Source: Candidatus Heimdallarchaeota archaeon (GTDB taxonomy: Archaea > Asgardarchaeota > Heimdallarchaeia > JABLTI01). Taken from it: a stretch of 16,028 bases of DNA. The number at the start of each line of letters is the position of its first letter. The first letter of the stretch is position 1. The translations under genes and the position numbers were made by a program. A model generated the notes under the pieces. That model saw only the letters and a program-made list of their open reading frames with translations. It did no database searches and was not told where the DNA came from. The stretch spans positions 1 through 16,028 of the forward strand of contig JAGXNT010000079.1 in assembly GCA_019894765.1 (NCBI GenBank). The letters run 5' to 3'. Shown here in pieces: positions 7,410 through 14,932 of this stretch.

Positions 7410-9584
7410 TTAGGAAACCTCTAATTCTTGGTCAAACATAGGTTCGCCTACTTGTTCTTTTATACTTCTAACGATTTCAGGGCCAATTGTAGGTATTCGA
7501 GCTAGTTCTCGTGGTTCTGCTTTTCTCAGAGAAGCGATTGATTTAAACCCAGAATTGAAAAGCATCCTAGCTCGGACTCTTCCTATTCCTTTCAATTTAA
7601 CTAGTGGAACGAGTTCCTTCTTAATTCCATGGGATACTCGAAGGTGAAGTTCTCGCAAGCCCTTCTGTACTTTTGAAAGATTGAATAATTTGCCAATTTC
7701 AGTAGCTGAATAGAGTAACCATTTTGCATTCTCTGTAATGTAAAGAATGTCTCCACTACCCACATTAAACCTCATAATAATTGCATCTTCTGGTTTTTCT
7801 TGGATCCATTGTTGTAAAAGTAAGGCTGATTTAAGAGTCATTAAGAAATACTCGTATTCTGGGTCCCACTCCTCAGGTGTCTCAATCAGGAACCCCTCGG
7901 TGTAGTCTGCTAAAAAGCGTTGTAATTCTGTTTGATCTTTTTGACGCAAGTACAGATTTCTTAGATCAGGAGTGGCTGCGATTAGATGGAAATAAGCGAT
8001 TTCAGAAATAATTGCTTCAGATTGATCTGCTTCTTTCAAACCATTTCTCAAAACAACTGCTGATAATGGATCAATATAAAGCTGACTCACTCTTCTTCCA
8101 AATTGTGTTGCTGTTAACTCCGACCCATCAGTTTGAAGCATACTTTCATCTACAAGGAATTTCAGGACTTTTTTTACTTGAAATTCAGTAGTACTAATGT
8201 CATTTTGATGCCCAAAAAATGTCTCCTTAATAAAAATAGCAAGATCTTTCAAATTGGCGACATACCCTATAGCAATAGCCGCTAAAATATGGGTGCGCAA
8301 AGCACTCTCGTTTGCAAGTTTAGACCAGATCATCTCTGGTTCCCCTAAACAATAAGTTTCCATAAAGCGTCTTTTATCTTGAGCTTTCTTTGCTATAATA
8401 ATGGATTCTCCTTCTGAGTCATATTTTGGTCTACCAGCTCTTCCTGCTTGTTGCTTATATTCTAATACTCTTATTGGTTGATTCCCAACTCCAACCTCAT
8501 ACCTTGAGAGAGACATAATAACCACCCTGCGAGCGGGAAGGTTTACTCCTGCAGCAAGAGTAGGTGTAGCGCAAACACATTTGATGAGATTTTCTCGAAA
8601 ACCATTCTCAATCATTTTTCTATGATCAGGCTTCAAACCTGCGTGATGAAAAGATGCTCCTTTTCTTACAATCTTAACTAAGCGCTCTACTAGGCTTGTT
8701 TTTTCTCCCACATTAAGCATTCTATCCGCAAGTTTGTGTAATTGCTCTCTTTCTTCTGGGGTAAGTAGTCTGCTAATCGACTGACTTATTCTCTCAGCAG
8801 TTGATTGTGAACTTGCTCGAGTGTTAGCAAAAACGAGTATTTGTCCTTTATTCTTTATCGTGTCATAGGCAATATCGATTTCCGGATGTTTAGTACTAAC
8901 ACTTGGTATAGGGATGGTACTTCCATCAGCAAAACCAACTAAACCATTCCAATACACACCTTCGGATAATTTCACAGGACGCCAACTGGATTGAACTAAT
9001 CCAGCATCGAGCCACTCGGCAATTTCATCTGCATTGAAAATAGTAGCAGATAAGGCAAGAATCTGAGTGTACGGGAGCATTTTCTTTAAGCGAGCGAGAA
9101 CAACTTCTAGAGTTGGACCTCTATGAGCATCATCAATTAAGTGAACCTCATCTGCAACGACTATTTGAACGTCTTTTACCCACTTGACGTCATGTCTTAG
9201 CAAAGAATCCACCTTTTCATTAGTGCAGATGATAATGTCATAATTAGCTAAGCGATAATCAGAAGAATCGAAATCACCAGTCGATTGAATAACTTTGATC
9301 CCTAATTTCTCGAAATCCTGAAAATCCTCGAATTTTTCAGCTGCTAAAGCTTTTAGTGGAACCAAGTAAAGGGCTTTCCCACCTCTCGAGAGGATAGCTT
9401 TCAACATAGCTAATTCAGCAACAAGGGTTTTACCAGAGGCAGTAGGAACAGCTAAAACGAGATTTTCACCATCAAGTAAACCTTTCTTGATTGCTTTTAC
9501 TTGAGGGGGGTATAATGAAGCAATCCCTCTGTTAATGATGAGTTTCTTTGCCTCTTCAGGCAAGTCAAGATCCTTAATCTTCAT
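7410..9584 (-). CDS. hel308: Hel308 (Ski2-like) superfamily 2 DNA helicase
   Basis: The 724-residue protein has the family's usual length and motif order: Q-motif PPQ (26-28), Walker A TASGKT (48-53), LVPLKALAAEK (motif Ia), the DEVH box (145-148), SAT (179-181), VFANTR (motif IV area, about 251), HHAGL (313-317), CATPTLAAGVNLP (motif V), and QQAGRAGRP (378-386, motif VI). A winged-helix and ratchet domain follow, then a C-terminal helix-hairpin-helix region about 655-712 (LVKLKGIGRVRARML, ARIPTIGPEIV). Hel308 unwinds DNA 3' to 5' and acts at stalled or branched replication forks. Placement 86 bases downstream of mcm supports a replication-linked role and suggests read-through transcription. 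The start is ATG at 9584; only a weak ribosome binding site is seen (GAGAC). Nothing is missing from the active site. Confidence 0.95.
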   Translation of the reverse strand: MKIKDLDLPEEAKKLIINRGIASLYPPQVKAIKKGLLDGENLVLAVPTASGKTLVAELAMLKAILSRGGKALYLVPLKALAAEKFEDFQDFEKLGIKVIQSTGDFDSSDYRLANYDIIICTNEKVDSLLRHDVKWVKDVQIVVADEVHLIDDAHRGPTLEVVLARLKKMLPYTQILALSATIFNADEIAEWLDAGLVQSSWRPVKLSEGVYWNGLVGFADGSTIPIPSVSTKHPEIDIAYDTIKNKGQILVFANTRASSQSTAERISQSISRLLTPEEREQLHKLADRMLNVGEKTSLVERLVKIVRKGASFHHAGLKPDHRKMIENGFRENLIKCVCATPTLAAGVNLPARRVVIMSLSRYEVGVGNQPIRVLEYKQQAGRAGRPKYDSEGESIIIAKKAQDKRRFMETYCLGEPEMIWSKLANESALRTHILAAIAIGYVANLKDLAIFIKETFFGHQNDISTTEFQVKKVLKFLVDESMLQTDGSELTATQFGRRVSQLYIDPLSAVVLRNGLKEADQSEAIISEIAYFHLIAATPDLRNLYLRQKDQTELQRFLADYTEGFLIETPEEWDPEYEYFLMTLKSALLLQQWIQEKPEDAIIMRFNVGSGDILYITENAKWLLYSATEIGKLFNLSKVQKGLRELHLRVSHGIKKELVPLVKLKGIGRVRARMLFNSGFKSIASLRKAEPRELARIPTIGPEIVRSIKEQVGEPMFDQELEVS

Positions 9585-9670
9585 TATTATGTCTCGTATG
9601 GAATTTGTGAATAAACAACGATAAGAGCCAATGAATTATAGTAAAGGAATAAATAAAGACTCATCGGAAC

Positions 9671-11740
9671 CTAGGTGCGCTTAATGAAACCAGTTTTTGG
9701 TTGGAAAAGCATACCATCTTGACGCATTCGCTCAATGTTGCGTTCAATAAACTCCTTAGTCATACCATAATCTTGAGCTTTTTCAATGATGCTATCTAAG
9801 GGAACTGCTTGCCCCTTGTTATCTAACTCCATCTCAGCTATGAGATCCATAAGGGTTTCAATCTTGCTCCTGGTAGAAGAAGAAGCACCAACCATGACAA
9901 CATCGATATCGAGTTTCCCAGTTTCAGGATCGATACCAACTTGACGTAAAGATTCAGATAAAATTCTGATCGCTGCTTCAGCATCTTCAATAGAAGCTTC
10001 ATTTCGAAGAGCCATTCTAGCATGAGATTCGGTAAGACGAATTAATGATTCTAATTGACGAGGAGTGATAGCAATAGGGGAATCACTGGATTCTCCTGCT
10101 TTTCGCATCTCGAGATAGAAATCCTCTAAACGTTTTGCAGCCTCTTCAGAGAGTCTTGGCTGGGAGTTCATCTTAGCATAACCGATGTATTTTTTGAGGA
10201 GTTCCTTAGGAATTGGGGCTTCTTTTTCAGTAGTACCAGAGGTATGTAAACGCAAAATGTGCTGAGCTTTCACTTGGTCAACACCAACTTCAGGTTCATC
10301 ACGAACAATCCAAATTAAATCAAAACGGGAAAGAATAGTAACAGGAAGATTGATGTTTTCAGCAGCACTGCGAGAAGGAATGTAACGACCGAATTTAGGA
10401 TTTGCAGCAGCAATAATAGAGCAACGAGCATTCAAGGTAGCAACAATACCAGCTTTTGCAACAGAAACAGTTCTTTGTTCCATTGCTTCGTGAATACTAC
10501 TTCGATCTTCGGTTCTCATTTTATCTAATTCGTCGATACAGCAAACTCCTCTGTCAGAGAGGACTAATGCTCCAGCTTCTAGTGTGAATTCTCCAGTGTC
10601 AGTATCTCTTAGAACTGCTACAGTTAATCCTGCTGCAGAAGTTCCTTTTCCTGAGGTATAGAGAGCTCTCGGAGCTAATGTTGCGATATAACGAAGAATT
10701 TGGCTTTTTGCTGTTCCAGGGTCACCTATAAGGAGGAGATTGCTTTCTCCTCTAATTTTCATACCATCTGGTAATTCTTTAGGTATCCCACCAAAAAGCA
10801 AAAGTGCAATTGATTCCTTAAGATCTTTATTACCATAAATTGACGGTGCTATTGAATCCACTATTTTTGAATGAATCCATGGATCCCGAGCTAACTCTAA
10901 AATTAATTGTTCTTCTTCCTCGCTAATTTCTAAAGATTCTAGTTCTTGCTCTTCAGGAAAGACATAGTTAGCATTCATATTTATATGAAATGTTGCCAGT
11001 TTTCCAGGGGTTTTCTTTGAAAAATCTGGAATGGATTGTAGAACACCAATTACTGATATCCGATCCCCTGGTCTCACTTTATCGACCATATCATTTTTGA
11101 GTAATACTGTAACTGATCTTGGCATTTGTCCTGGTGGAAGATTTTCCGGACGTTCTTGTATTGTTACTTTTTGCCAATCTACAAATTTTGACTCTTCTGT
11201 GAGTAAATTAAATGGTCCAGCTCGACCGCAACCGGGATTTTGACAATGGTGTGGAGGGTTATATCGACCTTCTTCTTGTGGTAAAATCATAATTTCTTGA
11301 CAATTCTGGCATTGGAAGAATCCTTCAACTAATAGTGGTTTCACAACTGTTGCACGAGTTGTAATTCCGTTTAACATTATTAGTTTACCAACATGTTCTG
11401 TTCGAATTCCTCTTAATGGAATTGTTTCACTTTCAGCCATATTATGGAACCGAATAAAGAAATCTCTTGTTGTAAACGCGTAATCAGAATCTTCAATTTC
11501 CACGACTTCTGTTACAGCTCGATTCCCTGCTTCTATGAATTCTCTTGGTTCATCTATAGATCTTCGAGCTAATTCGGGATTGAATTTAATTACATCAGAA
11601 AAATCAACTTTTAGAGAAATTTCACCTTCTACGGTCATTTCTTGAATTTGTTCACGATAAATATAATTGCCATTTTCATCACGATACTCACGGATGAATT
11701 CATTAAATGCCGCTACTGGATCGGTAGTATCTGAGACCAA
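9671..11740 (-). CDS. mcm: Replicative DNA helicase MCM
   Basis: The 689-residue MCM is the motor of the replicative helicase. It has an N-terminal domain with an OB fold and a C4 zinc site (C144, C147, C166, C171), then an acidic linker (ESLEISEEEEQ, about 268-278). The AAA+ core has Walker A GDPGTAKS (339-346), Walker B CCIDELDK (400-407), sensor 1 AAANPKFGRY with N447, and arginine finger SRFD (471-474). A C-terminal winged helix follows at about 620-689. No intein or truncation is present. The start is TTG at 11738-11740, with GAGGTAG (11748-11754) seven bases upstream. It lies 79 bases downstream of the GINS gene in the same direction, the gene pair found in many archaea, and upstream of hel308. 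Confidence 0.97.
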   Translation of the reverse strand: MVSDTTDPVAAFNEFIREYRDENGNYIYREQIQEMTVEGEISLKVDFSDVIKFNPELARRSIDEPREFIEAGNRAVTEVVEIEDSDYAFTTRDFFIRFHNMAESETIPLRGIRTEHVGKLIMLNGITTRATVVKPLLVEGFFQCQNCQEIMILPQEEGRYNPPHHCQNPGCGRAGPFNLLTEESKFVDWQKVTIQERPENLPPGQMPRSVTVLLKNDMVDKVRPGDRISVIGVLQSIPDFSKKTPGKLATFHINMNANYVFPEEQELESLEISEEEEQLILELARDPWIHSKIVDSIAPSIYGNKDLKESIALLLFGGIPKELPDGMKIRGESNLLLIGDPGTAKSQILRYIATLAPRALYTSGKGTSAAGLTVAVLRDTDTGEFTLEAGALVLSDRGVCCIDELDKMRTEDRSSIHEAMEQRTVSVAKAGIVATLNARCSIIAAANPKFGRYIPSRSAAENINLPVTILSRFDLIWIVRDEPEVGVDQVKAQHILRLHTSGTTEKEAPIPKELLKKYIGYAKMNSQPRLSEEAAKRLEDFYLEMRKAGESSDSPIAITPRQLESLIRLTESHARMALRNEASIEDAEAAIRILSESLRQVGIDPETGKLDIDVVMVGASSSTRSKIETLMDLIAEMELDNKGQAVPLDSIIEKAQDYGMTKEFIERNIERMRQDGMLFQPKTGFIKRT

Positions 11741-11819
11741 TTCAATTCTACCTCATTATTATTTTTATTCTTTTTTTGTTAGTAGAACTATCATGCGCTA
11801 CTACAAACAACAAATGATC

Positions 11820-12383
11820 TTAGAAGCAAGGATTATTCTTGCTGCAATCCAAGAGGGAGGATTCCCATTCCTGAAGTTGATCTCTTAGAGTTTTAAACAA
11901 CCAGAGCTCCTCTGGAGTCAAATGCTTGATGAACGGTGATGGATCTCCGCTTTTTTGGGATAATTTGATAATCTTGAAGCGTCTTTTCGAGATAATATCT
12001 TTTAGTAAAGCTTCCATTCGCTCTCTTTCACGAAGAGCATAGGAATCTCTCTTCTTAAGTAATCCTTCAATTTGTAATGAAACCACTGGATAGAAATCAG
12101 GATCAAGTTCAATAGGTGTTTGGCTTTTAGATTCGTCCCAGAGAATGGTTTGCATATATGGGATGTCGAAAGTTTTCATATTCTTTAGTTCAACTGCTTT
12201 TTCTTCAGCTAAAATTCGAGCAATCCAAAGAGGAACTTCAAATTCGGATCCTTTGATTAATTTAATCGTCTTATCGCCAATCGAGACTTCAGGATTGTCG
12301 ACTAAGCATTTGATTTGCACCGTTTTCTCCTCAAAATCGAAGACAATACGTTGCAATTCAAGGTTTGGATCGAATTCACTCAC
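11820..12383 (-). CDS. GINS complex subunit, Gins23 (Psf2/Psf3-like) type
   Basis: This 187-residue protein has the domain order of archaeal Gins23. A small beta-rich B domain is at the N-terminus (about 10-68: VQIKCLVDNPEVSIGDKTIKLIKGSEFEVPLWIA, with the typical 'K-G-x-x-x-x-P-x-W-x-A' feature), followed by a helical A domain (about 95-180). GINS binds MCM and Cdc45/GAN-type proteins to form the active replicative helicase. The mcm gene follows directly in the same direction, which strongly supports the assignment because the family is weakly conserved in sequence. The start is GTG (12381-12383), seven bases after AGGTGA (12391-12396), and it is preceded by in-frame TGA and TAA. The partner Gins51 is not in the window. 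The C-terminus CSKNNPCF is not a feature I recognise. Confidence 0.8.
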   Translation of the reverse strand: MSEFDPNLELQRIVFDFEEKTVQIKCLVDNPEVSIGDKTIKLIKGSEFEVPLWIARILAEEKAVELKNMKTFDIPYMQTILWDESKSQTPIELDPDFYPVVSLQIEGLLKKRDSYALRERERMEALLKDIISKRRFKIIKLSQKSGDPSPFIKHLTPEELWLFKTLRDQLQEWESSLLDCSKNNPCF

Positions 12384-12684
12384 TCATTATTCACCTGCAT
12401 ATTCTTTCCGGGAAACATCTTGCATTCTTGTTTTGATGCTCATTTCGCCCTAATTTAATCTTTCCTTAAACATCAAAATCAGTTGTAGCCCAAAAAGCTC
12501 AATCTTACTTCTACTTAATATTCTTTTTCCATATCGAATTTGTTGCCTGTTACAGTTCCGTATTCAAGTTCTAAATGGTTGGTATGATTCATATATTATA
12601 AACACCAAGCTAGGTGAGATAAACGAAAGTATTCAACGCTTCGGGGGGAGTAAGGAAAAAAAGAAGAGGTGAAGAAAAACTGAT
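12384..12684. other. 301-base gap between gins and cdc6 with promoter-like and G-rich elements
   Basis: The minus-strand side carries the leader and promoter of the gins-mcm operon, including an 18-codon open frame (12387-12443) that ends just before the gins ribosome binding region. The plus-strand side has an isolated TATA-like block (12592-12600), an AGGTGAG (12612-12618) and a run of six G (12643-12648), but no convincing coding sequence. The segment nearest cdc6 is its terminator. No tRNA or other structured RNA was recognised. Confidence 0.5.
12387..12443 (-). CDS. Possible 18-residue leader peptide upstream of gins
   Basis: ATG at 12441-12443 opens a short frame reading MSIKTRMQDVSRKEYAGE, then TAA and TGA, immediately followed in the same frame by the GTG start of gins. 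The ribosome binding site of gins (AGGTGA) lies inside the last codons of this frame, so translation of the leader would pass over it. A GGGCG stretch lies upstream of the ATG. The frame may be fortuitous; there is no similarity I recognise. Confidence 0.2.
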   Translation of the reverse strand: MSIKTRMQDVSRKEYAGE

Positions 12685-12694
12685 TCAGTTTTTC
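12674..12694 (-). terminator. Hairpin terminator overlapping the cdc6 stop codon
   Basis: A perfect 10-base inverted repeat (GAAAAACTGA and its complement, one base between) includes the last codons of cdc6 and its TGA stop at 12685-12687. On the minus strand it is followed within ten bases by a T-rich tract (CTTCTTTTTTTCC). The stem plus T-tract fits a transcript end for cdc6 and would insulate it from the gins operon. Confidence 0.6.
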
Positions 12695-13920
12695 TCAATG
12701 AGATGGTCAGCAGTGAAATCTGAAACTCTCTTAATGTGAAAGTCTTCAACCAGAATGTTGCGAACCTCGCGTGGGGAAACGGATAAGGAAACCTTCGTAG
12801 TCCTACCGTATCGACCCATACTGACAACTTTCGTATTCACTATTCCAAGCATTGAAAGCTCATTTAGCAGAGAATTTGCTCGTCTCGGAGTAATAGGATC
12901 AAGAGCAGTCATTTTACAAAGCTCTTGATAGACTTTATACAAGTCACCAGTAGTAATGACTTTCAAATCGCTTTTCTCTAATACATAAACTGACCATAAA
13001 ACAATTTTAGTTTGAACAGGAAGAGATACCAAAGCTTCCTGGACAGTATTACGTTCGATTTGTTTCGTTGCTTTTCGTACGTGAGTTTCATCTACCCTCT
13101 CTTCGCTGCTTCTCTCGGCAAGTTCAGCAGCTACTCGTAAAAGATCTAATGCTCTCCGTGCATCGCCCCATTCTTGTGCGGCAAGGGCAGCACATAGACT
13201 CACTACACCCGATCCTAGAACTCCATCATTAAATCCATCTATAGCTCGTTCGCCTAGAATGTCTTCTAATTGTGACGCATTGTATGGTCTAAAAACTAAT
13301 TCTTCTTCTGAAAGGCTTGATCTTACTCGAGGATCAAGAGTTTCTTTGAAGGATAAATCGTTTGTAATACATACAAGCGAAACTTGAGCTTTCTTGAGAT
13401 CAGTGTTAATTCTTGTTAGCTGATAGAGGACGTTGTCTCCGCTTTTATGATGAAGTTTATCTAATTCGTCAAAAATAACTATCAATAGTTGTTTCTTAGA
13501 ATCAAGCTTTGCTTTGAATCGCTTGAACACTTCATCTGTTGGTAATCCTGTAAATGGTACCGATTCTCCAACAACCTCGCATAATCTTGCTAGCACCCGA
13601 TAATCTGTGTCTACTTCTACGCAGTTTAACATAGATACAATTATATTCTTCCCAATTTCAGCAGCCCTTTGTCGTAAGTACTTTGTTACGTATTTTGAAA
13701 CAATTGTCTTGCCTGTTCCGGTTTTCCCATAAAGGAACATATTGCTTGGACGGTTGTTTCTCAGGGCGCTTCCTAATGCCTTTCCTAGAAATTGAATTTC
13801 ATAATCTCTGTGTGGTAATTTATCTGGTATGTGACTTGGTCTTAGTACTTCGTGATTCTTGAATATACTTGGACTTGTTATGAATCTATCAAATATTGCA
13901 TCCAAAGGGTGATCTGTCAT
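12685..13920 (-). CDS. cdc6: Origin recognition protein Orc1/Cdc6
   Basis: The 411-residue initiator binds origin recognition boxes and recruits MCM. The visible features are the N-terminal KLPHRDYEI motif (34-42), Walker A GKTGTGKT (65-72), Walker B IVIFDELDK (148-155), sensor 1 CITND (184-188), the LDPRVRSSL segment (195-203), sensor 2 region GDARRALDLL (252-261), and a C-terminal winged-helix domain about 290-411 (TTGDLYKVYQELC, ITPRRANSLLNELSMLGIV). Length and layout are those of archaeal Orc1-1-type proteins. The start is ATG at 13918-13920; AGGAGAT lies 13-18 bases upstream, a loose ribosome binding spacing. The gene sits beside repeated AGTGGAA boxes, as initiator genes usually do next to the origin they serve, and those boxes flank its likely TATA element, so autoregulation is plausible. 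Confidence 0.95.
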   Translation of the reverse strand: MTDHPLDAIFDRFITSPSIFKNHEVLRPSHIPDKLPHRDYEIQFLGKALGSALRNNRPSNMFLYGKTGTGKTIVSKYVTKYLRQRAAEIGKNIIVSMLNCVEVDTDYRVLARLCEVVGESVPFTGLPTDEVFKRFKAKLDSKKQLLIVIFDELDKLHHKSGDNVLYQLTRINTDLKKAQVSLVCITNDLSFKETLDPRVRSSLSEEELVFRPYNASQLEDILGERAIDGFNDGVLGSGVVSLCAALAAQEWGDARRALDLLRVAAELAERSSEERVDETHVRKATKQIERNTVQEALVSLPVQTKIVLWSVYVLEKSDLKVITTGDLYKVYQELCKMTALDPITPRRANSLLNELSMLGIVNTKVVSMGRYGRTTKVSLSVSPREVRNILVEDFHIKRVSDFTADHLIEKN

Positions 13921-13980
13921 TTGTTTTCTGGTTATCTCCTATTGATTTGTAATGACTCATCTGTGCGTTTACTAAGTCGT

Positions 13981-13993
13981 TTAATTATACAAT
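13981..13993 (-). promoter_or_regulatory. TATA-like element for cdc6
   Basis: On the minus strand this reads TTGTATAATTAA, about 60-70 bases before the cdc6 ATG. A transcript would begin near 13958 and leave a leader of about 35 bases containing AGGAGAT. The box-like repeats start only a few bases further upstream. This is inferred by eye only. Confidence 0.35.
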
Positions 13994-14019
13994 TCGTTAA
14001 ATAGTGGAAAGACCACTGC

Positions 14020-14035
14020 TTCTAGTGGAACTTTT
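14020..14035 (+). repeat. ORB-like direct repeat, copy 1
   Basis: TTCTAGTGGAACTTTT, identical to the copy at 14084-14099. It forms a dyad with the CCACT just to its left (14013-14017). Confidence 0.75.
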
Positions 14036-14083
14036 GTAAGCTTTTTATGAAACTCATCATATATAAAATTTCCTAACCTCTTT

Positions 14084-14099
14084 TTCTAGTGGAACTTTT
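14084..14099 (+). repeat. ORB-like direct repeat, copy 2
   Basis: TTCTAGTGGAACTTTT, identical to copy 1 and in the same orientation, on the far side of the AT-rich stretch. Confidence 0.75.
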
Positions 14100-14136
14100 T
14101 TCAAAGATAAAAAGAGGAATTGATTAATCAGAAGAA

Positions 14137-14505
14137 CTATTGTTTTTCTTGACAGACATTACAATAAATCTCAAGTAAAGTAACCCATGTTTTAATGTAA
14201 TAATTTGACAGATCTGTTTGTGTATGATCACGAATAAGTATCTCACTTCTCTTTTTCTTCATGTCTTGATAGGTTTTACTTACCTGATCATCATCAAGAC
14301 CATTTAGAAGTTGGAAAATTAAGGCACTAGGTTCATCTCGCTCGAGTGCACGCCTCCAACCTTCCCAAACTAATTGTTGATAACTATCCTCAAACTCCCC
14401 GTTTAAACGTGAACGAATTGCTGACAAAGCACCCTTTTTGTCACCACTTGCGAGATTCTCTGCTAATTTTTGAATGCTCAAATCACCTGCTTTTTTTTCT
14501 GCCAC
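14137..14505 (-). CDS. Small hypothetical protein beside the putative origin
   Basis: The product is about 122 residues and I do not recognise it. It looks soluble and helical: a charged N-terminus, then LSIQKLAENLASGDKKGALSAIRSRLNG, an aromatic-containing helix (QQLVWEGWRRALERDE), a D/Q-rich turn (GLDDDQ), a basic stretch (DMKKKRSE) and a C-terminal YCNVCQEKQ with one CxxC pair. I chose GTG at 14503-14505 because CAGGAG lies nine bases upstream of it. A TTG at 14538 extends the frame by 11 codons, but it has no ribosome binding site and would fall near the transcript start predicted from the TATA element at 14551-14560. It diverges from the next small gene and lies on the far side of the ORB-like repeats from cdc6, which hints at, but does not show, a replication-related role. 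Confidence 0.6.
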   Translation of the reverse strand: MAEKKAGDLSIQKLAENLASGDKKGALSAIRSRLNGEFEDSYQQLVWEGWRRALERDEPSALIFQLLNGLDDDQVSKTYQDMKKKRSEILIRDHTQTDLSNYYIKTWVTLLEIYCNVCQEKQ

Positions 14506-14550
14506 AGCGTTTTTCTCCTGAGTTTTTGAAAGATTCAATTATCTACAGAG

Positions 14551-14560
14551 GTTTTATATC
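14551..14560 (-). promoter_or_regulatory. TATA-like element for the 122-residue gene
   Basis: The minus strand reads GATATAAAAC. With the usual spacing of about 25 bases, transcription would start near 14530, giving a leader of about 25 bases with CAGGAG before the GTG start. This spacing supports the shorter start of that gene. Confidence 0.4.
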
Positions 14561-14630
14561 AAAACCTAGTAAAAAGTTATTCGCTCATCTCTAATAACAT
14601 ATGCAGAACATCTTGGTATTAGGTACTATT

Positions 14631-14642
14631 TTAGTATATAAC
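14631..14642 (+). promoter_or_regulatory. TATA-like element for the 80-residue gene
   Basis: TTAGTATATAAC lies about 50 bases before the ATG at 14690. A transcript would begin around 14660, leaving a leader of about 25-30 bases with AGGT eight bases before the ATG. This is inferred by eye only. Confidence 0.35.
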
Positions 14643-14689
14643 CCAGTATTCTTTCTTGAAGCCCATGGTGGTTTATCAGGTCGACAACA

Positions 14690-14932
14690 ATGTCTGTTTC
14701 AGAATCCAGTGAAGAACTACTAAAACGAAAGAAAGAGCAAAAAAAGATTGAGAACGGGATCCTAAAAGCGATAGCTGACTTAACCGATGAATTTGATTGG
14801 CCCGAAGGAGTAGAAGCCCCTGAGATGCAATTAATAATCACTCAACTTGCTCGAAGTGCTGCTCATCTGCGTGAGAGCAATGCCGCAGATGAAGAAAAAT
14901 ATGTCCCTGTTAAGAAATTTAACGCTAAATAA
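14690..14932 (+). CDS. Small acidic/helical hypothetical protein
   Basis: The product is 80 residues and not recognised. It begins with a highly charged helix (SSEELLKRKKEQKKIENGILKAIADL), then TDEFDWPEGVEAPEMQ, then a second helix (LIITQLARSAAHLRESN), and ends KYVPVKKFNAK. There is no membrane segment, cysteine or signal peptide. The start is ATG at 14690, with AGGT eight bases upstream and a TATA-like block about 50 bases upstream, which together argue for a real gene. It has its own promoter region and is divergent from the 122-residue gene. Two long charged helices suggest a coiled-coil or a small partner of another protein; this is inference. Confidence 0.6.
   Translation: MSVSESSEELLKRKKEQKKIENGILKAIADLTDEFDWPEGVEAPEMQLIITQLARSAAHLRESNAADEEKYVPVKKFNAK

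Larger units (their letters stand above)
13998..14100. other. Probable replication origin with origin-recognition-box-like repeats
   Basis: Two direct copies of TTCTAGTGGAACTTTT lie at 14020-14035 and 14084-14099, 64 bases apart. A third AGTGGAA is at 14003-14009, and an inverted CCACT is at 14013-14017. The core AGTGGAA(C) resembles the archaeal ORB core (CAGTGGAAAC) bound by Orc1/Cdc6. The three left-hand sites alternate in direction with centres 10-11 bases apart, about one helical turn. Between the two long copies is an AT-rich stretch (CATATATAAAATTT, about 14058-14071) that could be the unwinding element. Placement immediately upstream of cdc6 supports the call. The G-string of Sulfolobus boxes is absent. 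Confidence 0.65.

Noticed and set aside
12619..12672. 17-codon plus-strand frame after AGGTGAG
   Set aside because: It lacks any standard start codon, is very short and lies against the cdc6 terminator. Kept only as part of an unexplained promoter-like block.
14626..14841. 71-codon minus-strand frame opposite the 80-residue gene
   Set aside because: Serine/phenylalanine-rich antisense composition with no ribosome binding site, while the plus-strand frame has a promoter-like element and an AGGT site.
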